DNA from: Actinomycetes bacterium
Lineage (GTDB): Bacteria > Actinomycetota > Actinomycetes > Actinomycetales > Cellulomonadaceae
Length of the DNA stretch: 7,207 nucleotides
Direction of reading: 5' to 3'
Assembly: GCA_023430425.1 (NCBI GenBank)
Contig: JAEZAR010000226.1
Span: 1 to 7,207, forward strand
This document shows, piece after piece, positions 1 to 7,207 of this stretch. A program made the position numbers and the translations under genes. The notes under the pieces are model-generated. The model worked only from the letters and a program-made list of their open reading frames with translations, searched no databases and was not told where the DNA came from. How positions within the stretch are numbered: position 1 is the stretch's first letter; each line of letters starts with the position of its first letter.

Positions 1-518
1 GCGCACCCGAGCGCGGGGCCGCTGGTGTCCACGGCCACGCGCTGGCCGGCCTCGCTCAGGCGCCGCGTGAGGCGGGCGTAGGTGTCGTCGGGGGCGCCGG
101 GCGGCAGGCTGCCGCACAGCACGACCCAGCCGCCGGGGACGGCGTCGGCCAGCGCGTGGTCGAGGACGAGCTCGAGCTCGTCGGCGGAGAGCGCCCCGCC
201 GGGCTCGTTCAGCTTGGTGACGGTGCCGTCGGCCTCGGCGATGGTGATGTTGGAGCGGGTGCGGCCCGAGACGGGCACCACCACGGCGTCGACCTTCTCC
301 TGGCCGAGCAGGTCGACCAGCTGGTCGCCGTCGGGGCCGCCGACGGGCACGACGGCCCGGCTCGGCACGCCGTTGGCCAGCAGGGCGCGCGTGACGTTGA
401 CGCCCTTGCCGCCGGGGTGCAGGTGCGTGCCGTGGGCGCGCAGGACGCGACCGCGGGCGAGCTCCCCCACCTCGACGGTCCGGTCCAGGCTGGGGTTGAG
501 CGTGACGGTGACGATCAT
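1..518 (-). CDS. fruK: 1-phosphofructokinase, N-terminal 172 residues (cut by the left edge)
   Basis: Phosphorylates fructose 1-phosphate, the product of PTS fructose uptake, to fructose 1,6-bisphosphate with ATP in the cytoplasm. I translated this frame by hand from the minus strand. It opens MIVTVTLNPSLDRTVEVGEL, the usual start of FruK-type PfkB-family (ribokinase fold) sugar kinases. HPGGKGVNVTRAL at about residues 47-59 is the substrate-binding glycine motif, KLNEPG lies near 115-120, and LCGSLPPG near 144-151 is the family's central motif. The catalytic GAGD motif and ATP site should lie in the missing C-terminal half; the family is about 310-320 aa. The ATG at 518 overlaps the TGA of the upstream regulator (ATGA, 515-518), so translation is probably coupled. 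A modest GGTGG lies upstream of the ATG inside the regulator gene. A fructose PTS permease gene would be expected beyond the left edge (inference). Tagatose-6-phosphate kinase is a less likely alternative because of the FruR-like neighbour. Confidence 0.93.
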   Translation of the reverse strand, partial: MIVTVTLNPSLDRTVEVGELARGRVLRAHGTHLHPGGKGVNVTRALLANGVPSRAVVPVGGPDGDQLVDLLGQEKVDAVVVPVSGRTRSNITIAEADGTVTKLNEPGGALSADELELVLDHALADAVPGGWVVLCGSLPPGAPDDTYARLTRRLSEAGQRVAVDTSGPALGC

Positions 519-1276
519 GCGCGCACCACCCGCGGACCTGCGGCCTCGATCTCGTCGACGAGCTCGGGCTCGAGCTCGGTGTCGGTGATGACCGTGTCGA
601 TGGCGGACAGGGGCGCGACCTGCGCGAAGTCCACCCGGCCGAACTTGGTGTGGTCGGTGAGCACGACCGTGCGCCGGGCCGCGGCGACCAGCGCCCGCTT
701 CACGCCCGCCTCGCCGAGGTCCGGCGTCGTCAGGCCGCGCTCGGCTGTGATGCCGTTGGTGCCCAGGAAGGCGACGTCGGCGTAGACGTCCGCGAGCGCC
801 CGCTCCGCCCAGGTGCCGACCGCGGCGAGCGTGCGCCCGCGCACCGTGCCGCCGAGGAGGTGCAGGGTGATGTTCGGGCGCCCGGCCAGGAGCATCGCCG
901 CCGGCAGGCCGTGGGTGACCACCGTGAGCTCGCGGTCCGTCGGCAGCATCTCGGCGAGGCGGATCGTGGTCGTGCCGGCGTCGAGGATGACCGCGCCGCC
1001 GTCGGGCAGCTCCTCGAGCGCGGCCTTCGCGATGCGCTCCTTCTGCCCGGCCATGCGCCCCTCGCGGTCCGCCACCGCGGGCTCGATGCCGAGGCGCTCC
1101 ACCGGGATCGCGCCGCCGTGGACGCGGCGCACGAGGCCGAGGCGCTCGAGGGCGGTGAGGTCGCGGCGGACGGTCTCCGGGGTCACCTCCAGGGTGTCGG
1201 CGAGGCTCTTGACGTCGACGCGGCCCTCGTGGCGCGCGCGGGTCAGGATCTCCTGCTGCCGCTCCGTCGCGTACAC
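515..1276 (-). CDS. fruR: DeoR-family transcriptional repressor of fructose utilisation (FruR-like)
   Basis: A cytoplasmic DNA-binding repressor of 253 aa, the usual DeoR-family length. The N-terminal DeoR helix-turn-helix spans about residues 4-58, with VDVKSLADTLEVTPETVRRD as the HTH core and the family hallmark LVRRVHGGAIP at 48-58. The C-terminal DeoRC sugar-phosphate sensor domain spans about 75-230. It shows the phosphate-binding loop DAGTTT (99-104), TNGI (173-176) and VVLTDHTKFG (204-213). The start is GTG at 1276 with GGAGAGG 7 nt upstream. The stop overlaps the fruK ATG by 4 nt, giving a two-gene regulator-kinase unit typical of actinobacterial fructose operons. Known DeoR regulators of this type are released from DNA by sugar phosphates, here presumably fructose 1-phosphate or fructose 1,6-bisphosphate (inference). 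The promoter at 1328-1356 contains repeated TTGT motifs that may be its own operator. The family call is strong; the FruR name rests on the fruK linkage. Confidence 0.9.
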   Translation of the reverse strand: MYATERQQEILTRARHEGRVDVKSLADTLEVTPETVRRDLTALERLGLVRRVHGGAIPVERLGIEPAVADREGRMAGQKERIAKAALEELPDGGAVILDAGTTTIRLAEMLPTDRELTVVTHGLPAAMLLAGRPNITLHLLGGTVRGRTLAAVGTWAERALADVYADVAFLGTNGITAERGLTTPDLGEAGVKRALVAAARRTVVLTDHTKFGRVDFAQVAPLSAIDTVITDTELEPELVDEIEAAGPRVVRA

Positions 1277-1283
1277 GTCCCGT

Positions 1284-1290
1284 CCTCTCC
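1284..1290 (-). promoter_or_regulatory. Ribosome binding site of the DeoR-family regulator
   Basis: The minus strand reads GGAGAGG, then 7 nt, then GTG at 1276. This is a near-ideal Shine-Dalgarno sequence and fixes the GTG as the start codon. It is the same heptamer seen upstream of the exonuclease at 2864-2870. Confidence 0.7.
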
Positions 1291-1312
1291 CGGCCCGCTT
1301 GTGTGGGTCCGG

Positions 1313-1348
1313 ATGTTGTATTGGCTTTGTCTAGTTGTGTTTGTGTCC
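1313..1348. promoter_or_regulatory. Candidate operator: repeated TTGT motifs over the fruR promoter
   Basis: On the plus strand TTGT occurs at 1316, 1327, 1335 and 1341. The longer TTTGT occurs at 1326-1330 and 1340-1344. These lie across the -10, the spacer and the likely start site of the minus-strand promoter, where a repressor would block RNA polymerase. DeoR-family proteins often bind short repeated sites in their own promoter, so autoregulation by the downstream gene product is plausible. The assignment is inference from position and repetition; no consensus was matched. Confidence 0.4.
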
Positions 1349-1356
1349 GAAGTCAA
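1328..1356 (-). promoter_or_regulatory. Promoter of the fruR-fruK unit (sigma-70-like)
   Basis: On the minus strand there is a -35 TTGACT (1356-1351), a 17-nt spacer (1350-1334) and a -10 TAGACA (1333-1328). Both boxes are close to the housekeeping consensus and the spacing is ideal. Transcription would start near 1321 and leave a leader of about 45 nt before the GTG at 1276. The promoter sits in the most AT-rich stretch of the window: about 45% GC over 1313-1370, against more than 70% around it. Confidence 0.72.
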
Positions 1357-1497
1357 GTCTGGTGTTGGCGATCTGTGCCCGTTTCGGTCCGGAGCGTTCG
1401 GTACCGTCGCGGCAAGGGGCATCCAGACGGCGTCGACGGGGCCGCTCTGGGCACGCGGGAGGTCGCCCGGTCGGGCGGGAGCCCTGGACCCGCGACG

Positions 1498-1513
1498 GCC
1501 CGCTGCGGCGGGC
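1498..1513 (-). terminator. GC-rich hairpin downstream of guaB3, possible transcription stop
   Basis: GCCCGC (1498-1503), loop TGCG and GCGGGC (1508-1513) form a perfect 6-bp stem with a 4-nt loop. It lies about 114 nt downstream of the guaB3 stop on the transcribed strand. No T-tract follows, so a classical intrinsic terminator is not shown. High-GC actinobacteria often lack U-tracts, which keeps the idea open, but such hairpins also arise by chance at this GC content. Confidence 0.3.
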
Positions 1514-1538
1514 GGCTCAGTCGGCAGGGTCACCACCG

Positions 1539-1635
1539 CCGGCTCACCGCGGCCGGCTCACCGGGTTCACCGCAGCCGGCTCACCGGGCTCACCGCGGCC
1601 GGCTCACCGGGCTCACCGAGGCCGGCTCACCGCGG
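1539..1635. repeat. Tandem repeat array with 14- and 23-bp units at the guaB3 3' end
   Basis: Five consecutive units all begin CCGGCTCACC: 1539-1552 (14 bp), 1553-1575, 1576-1598 and 1599-1621 (23 bp each), and 1622-1635 (14 bp). The 23-bp unit is CCGGCTCACC, then GGGCTCACC, then a 4-base tail GCGG with variants GCAG and GAGG. The 14-bp units lack the middle 9-mer. The core TCACC occurs at 1530, 1544, 1558, 1567, 1581, 1590, 1604, 1613 and 1627, with spacings 14, 14, 9, 14, 9, 14, 9, 14. Each unit boundary carries the palindrome GCCGGC, so RNA from either strand can form alternative hairpins. The last unit contains the guaB3 stop codon (1627-1629). A role is unknown: slippage-derived minisatellite, 3'-end stabiliser or protein-binding array are all possible. 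Confidence 0.9.
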
Positions 1636-2751
1636 CTGGTACGGGGAGACGACGACCTCCACCCGCTGGAACTCCTTGAGGTCGGAGTACCCGGTGGTCG
1701 CCAGCGCCCGGCGCAGCGCGCCGACGAGGTTGAGCGACCCGTCGGCCTGCCGGCTCGGCCCGAACAGGATCTCCTGCAGGGTGCCCGCGGTGCCCACGTG
1801 CACCCGCTCGCCCCGCGGCAGCTCGGGGTGGTGCGCCTCCGAGCCCCAGTGCCAGCCGCGGCCCGGCGCCTCGGCGGCGCGCGCCAGCGCTGCGCCGAGC
1901 ATGACGGCGTTGCAGCCGCACGCGATCGCCTTGACGAGGTCGCCCGAGCGCCCGACCCCACCGTCGGCGATGACGTGCACGTAGCGCCCCCCGGACTCGT
2001 CCAGGTAGTCCCGGCGCGCGGCGGCGACGTCCGCCACCGCCGTCGCCATCGGTGCGTGGATCCCGAGCGAGACGCGCGTCGTGTGGGCCGCGCCACCGCC
2101 GAACCCGACGAGGACGCCGGCCGCGCCCGTGCGCATGAGGTGCAGGGCCGCCGTGTAGGTGGACGCCCCGCCGACGACGACGGGCACGTCCAGCTCGTAG
2201 ATGAACCGCTTGAGGTTGAGGGGCTCCGCCCGACCGGAGACGTGCTCCGCGGAGACCGTCGTGCCGCGGATGACGAACAGGTCGACGCCCGCGTCGACCA
2301 CGGTCTTCCAGTGCTGCTGCGTGCGCTGGGGCGACAGCGCACCCGCCACGGTCACGCCCGCGCGCCGGATCTCCTGGAGCCGCTGGGTGATCAGCTCCGG
2401 GATGATCGGCCCGGCGTAGAGCTCCTGCATGCGCCGGGTCGCCACCGCCGGGTCCAGCGTCGCGATCTCCGCGAGGTGGGGCTCGGGGTCCTCGTACCGC
2501 GTCCACAGGCCCTCGAGGTCGAGCACGCCCAGGCCGCCGAGCCGCCCGACCGCGACCGCTGTCGCCGGGCTCACCACCGAGTCCATGGGCGCCGCCACGA
2601 TCGGGGTCCCGAAGTGGTACGCGTCGATCTGCCAGCCGACCGAGACCTCCTCCGGGTCGCGCGTGCGGCGCGAGGGGACGACGGCGATGTCGTCGAAGGA
2701 GAAGGCGCGACGGCCCCGCTTGCCGCGACCGATGTCGATCTCGTTGCTCAC
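1627..2751 (-). CDS. guaB3: GuaB3-type IMP dehydrogenase/GMP reductase family protein
   Basis: A 374-aa single TIM-barrel protein of the IMPDH/GMPR family, cytoplasmic, matching the length and layout of actinobacterial GuaB3 (IMP dehydrogenase-related protein). Landmarks are SFDDIAVVPS (18-27), PIVAAPMDSV (50-59, cofactor-site equivalent), VVVGG (191-195), VGFGGGAAHTTR (215-226) and VIADGGVGRSGDLVKAIACG (260-279, phosphate-binding). No CBS domains are present between the early barrel strands, unlike GuaB at 4526-6043. The loop that in IMPDH reads GPGSICTTR has His223 where the catalytic cysteine should be, so classical IMPDH chemistry is unlikely. Mycobacterial GuaB3 is not considered an active IMPDH, and proteins named GuaB3 in cyanobacteria have been reported as GMP reductases; neither settles this one. 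The GTG start at 2751 has no Shine-Dalgarno sequence but has a -10-like TAGCCT 6 nt upstream. The stop lies inside a tandem repeat. Confidence 0.9.
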   Translation of the reverse strand: MSNEIDIGRGKRGRRAFSFDDIAVVPSRRTRDPEEVSVGWQIDAYHFGTPIVAAPMDSVVSPATAVAVGRLGGLGVLDLEGLWTRYEDPEPHLAEIATLDPAVATRRMQELYAGPIIPELITQRLQEIRRAGVTVAGALSPQRTQQHWKTVVDAGVDLFVIRGTTVSAEHVSGRAEPLNLKRFIYELDVPVVVGGASTYTAALHLMRTGAAGVLVGFGGGAAHTTRVSLGIHAPMATAVADVAAARRDYLDESGGRYVHVIADGGVGRSGDLVKAIACGCNAVMLGAALARAAEAPGRGWHWGSEAHHPELPRGERVHVGTAGTLQEILFGPSRQADGSLNLVGALRRALATTGYSDLKEFQRVEVVVSPYQPR

Positions 2752-2757
2752 GCGGCA

Positions 2758-2763
2758 AGGCTA
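2758..2763 (-). promoter_or_regulatory. Candidate -10 element of guaB3 (leaderless start)
   Basis: TAGCCT on the minus strand matches TANNNT and is followed by exactly 6 nt (TGCCGC) and then the GTG at 2751. Transcription would therefore begin on the G of the start codon. No Shine-Dalgarno sequence precedes the gene and no recognisable -35 is visible, which fits the leaderless promoters common in actinobacteria. The geometry matches the element at 6050-6055 before guaB. Confidence 0.45.
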
Positions 2764-2863
2764 CCGGCGCGGGTACGCCCGCCCGTCCCGGTCCGCCCGG
2801 GGCGCCTCCACAGCCGACGGCGCGTCGCACGGTCGCCTGTCGGGGCCGCCTGGTTGGCTGACC

Positions 2864-2870
2864 GGAGAGG
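2864..2870 (+). promoter_or_regulatory. Ribosome binding site choosing the exonuclease start
   Basis: GGAGAGG lies 5 nt before ATG 2876 and 11 nt before ATG 2882. GTG 2873 would be too close at 2 nt. The site therefore favours ATG 2876. Confidence 0.7.
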
Positions 2871-3557
2871 CGGTGATGATCATGTCCTGGGCCGACGGTC
2901 CGCTGGTGGGGTTCGACACCGAGACCACCGGGGTGGACGTGGCGACCGACCGGATCGTCACCGTCGCCGTCGTGCGTCGCCACGGAGCGGGCACCGCGAC
3001 GCGGACCTGGCTCGTCGATCCCGGCGTGCCGATCCCCGAGGAGTCGACGGCGGTCCACGGCATCACCACCGAGCACGCGCGCGCCCACGGGCGCGAGCCG
3101 CGGGGGGCGCTGGACGAGGTCGCGACCCTCCTCGCCGCCGGGCTCGCGCGCGGCGAGCCGCTCGTCGCGTTCAACGCGACGTTCGACCTGTCCCTGCTCG
3201 ACGCCGAGCTGCGCCGACACCGCCTCGCGACGCTGCCCGAGCGCCTGGGGCGCTCCGTCCGGGGCGTCGTGGACCCCCTCGTCCTCGACCGCTGGGTGGA
3301 CCGATACCGACCGGGCAAGCGGCGGCTCGGGGACGTGGCCGCGCACTACGGCGTCGTCACGGGGGCCCTGCACGCCGCCGACGCGGACGTCCTCGCCACC
3401 CTCGGCGTGCTGGCCGCGATGTGCGAGCGCTACCCGGGACTGCCGCGGACCGACCTCGGGTGGCTCCACGACGCCCAGGCGCGGGCCCACCGCCGGTGGG
3501 CGGAGAGCTTCAACGCCTGGCGGGCGGGCCAGGGCCTCGACGGCCACGGCGCGGAGC

Positions 3558-7207
<3,650 letters not shown>

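Larger units (their letters stand above)
1277..1626. other. Gene-free region between the guaB3 stop and the fruR start
   Basis: This 350-base stretch holds, from right to left, a tandem repeat array (1539-1635, running into guaB3), a GC-rich hairpin (1498-1513), about 125 bases (1371-1497) in which I see nothing definite, the fruR promoter (1328-1356) and a short leader. Long open frames cross it on both strands. They are made of Arg/Gly/Pro-rich repeats, have no family features and extend into antisense of real genes, so I treat them as GC-driven artefacts. Confidence 0.6.

Noticed and set aside
1539..1635. CRISPR array
   Set aside because: The units are directly contiguous with no unique spacers, only 14-23 bp long, and no cas genes are present.
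1335..1679. Plus-strand frame with repeated AGSPGSPRPAHR-like peptides
   Set aside because: The peptide repeats simply mirror the DNA tandem array. There is no ribosome binding site and it overlaps the promoter and the guaB3 end.

Overview
The window is very GC-rich (mostly above 70%) and has the gene content of an actinobacterium. The signs are a BldM-type LuxR regulator upstream of guaB, a CBS-containing IMP dehydrogenase plus a separate GuaB3 paralogue, GTG starts, and candidate leaderless -10 elements placed directly at start codons. The look is that of a high-GC Micrococcales (for example Cellulomonas-like) genome. The phylum is fairly secure; the family is inference.

Layout from left to right. 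(1) Positions 1-1276, minus strand: a fructose-utilisation unit. A DeoR-family repressor (FruR-like) overlaps by 4 nt the start of 1-phosphofructokinase (fruK), which runs off the left edge. A well-formed promoter in an unusually AT-rich island drives it. (2) Positions 1277-1626: an intergenic region with that promoter, a GC hairpin and a 97-bp tandem repeat array that runs into the 3' end of the next gene. (3) Positions 1627-2751, minus: the GuaB3-type IMP dehydrogenase/GMP reductase homologue. (4) Positions 2876-3661, plus: a DnaQ-like DEDDh 3'-5' exonuclease. It is divergent from guaB3 and convergent with the next gene, whose 3' end it overlaps by 104 bp. (5) Positions 3558-6043, minus: guaB (IMP dehydrogenase) followed, with a 4-nt GTGA overlap, by an inositol-monophosphatase-family phosphatase. 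(6) Positions 6133-6753, minus: a BldM-like orphan response regulator with a degenerate receiver. (7) Positions 6976-7207, minus: the C-terminus of an unidentified protein cut by the right edge.

How it works together: guaB makes XMP from IMP, the committed step to GTP. GuaB3 is a structurally related enzyme that lacks the IMPDH catalytic cysteine and the CBS module, so it probably does something else, perhaps in the GMP-to-IMP direction. Both genes have a TANNNT element exactly 6 nt upstream of the start codon, which suggests leaderless mRNAs for both paralogues. The fructose genes form an independent unit, probably autoregulated and induced by fructose phosphates.

No novel defence or mobile system is visible. 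The most unusual items are the 14/9-bp phased repeat array at the guaB3 stop codon, the Cys-to-His change in GuaB3, the degenerate BldM receiver and the overlapping convergent gene tails.
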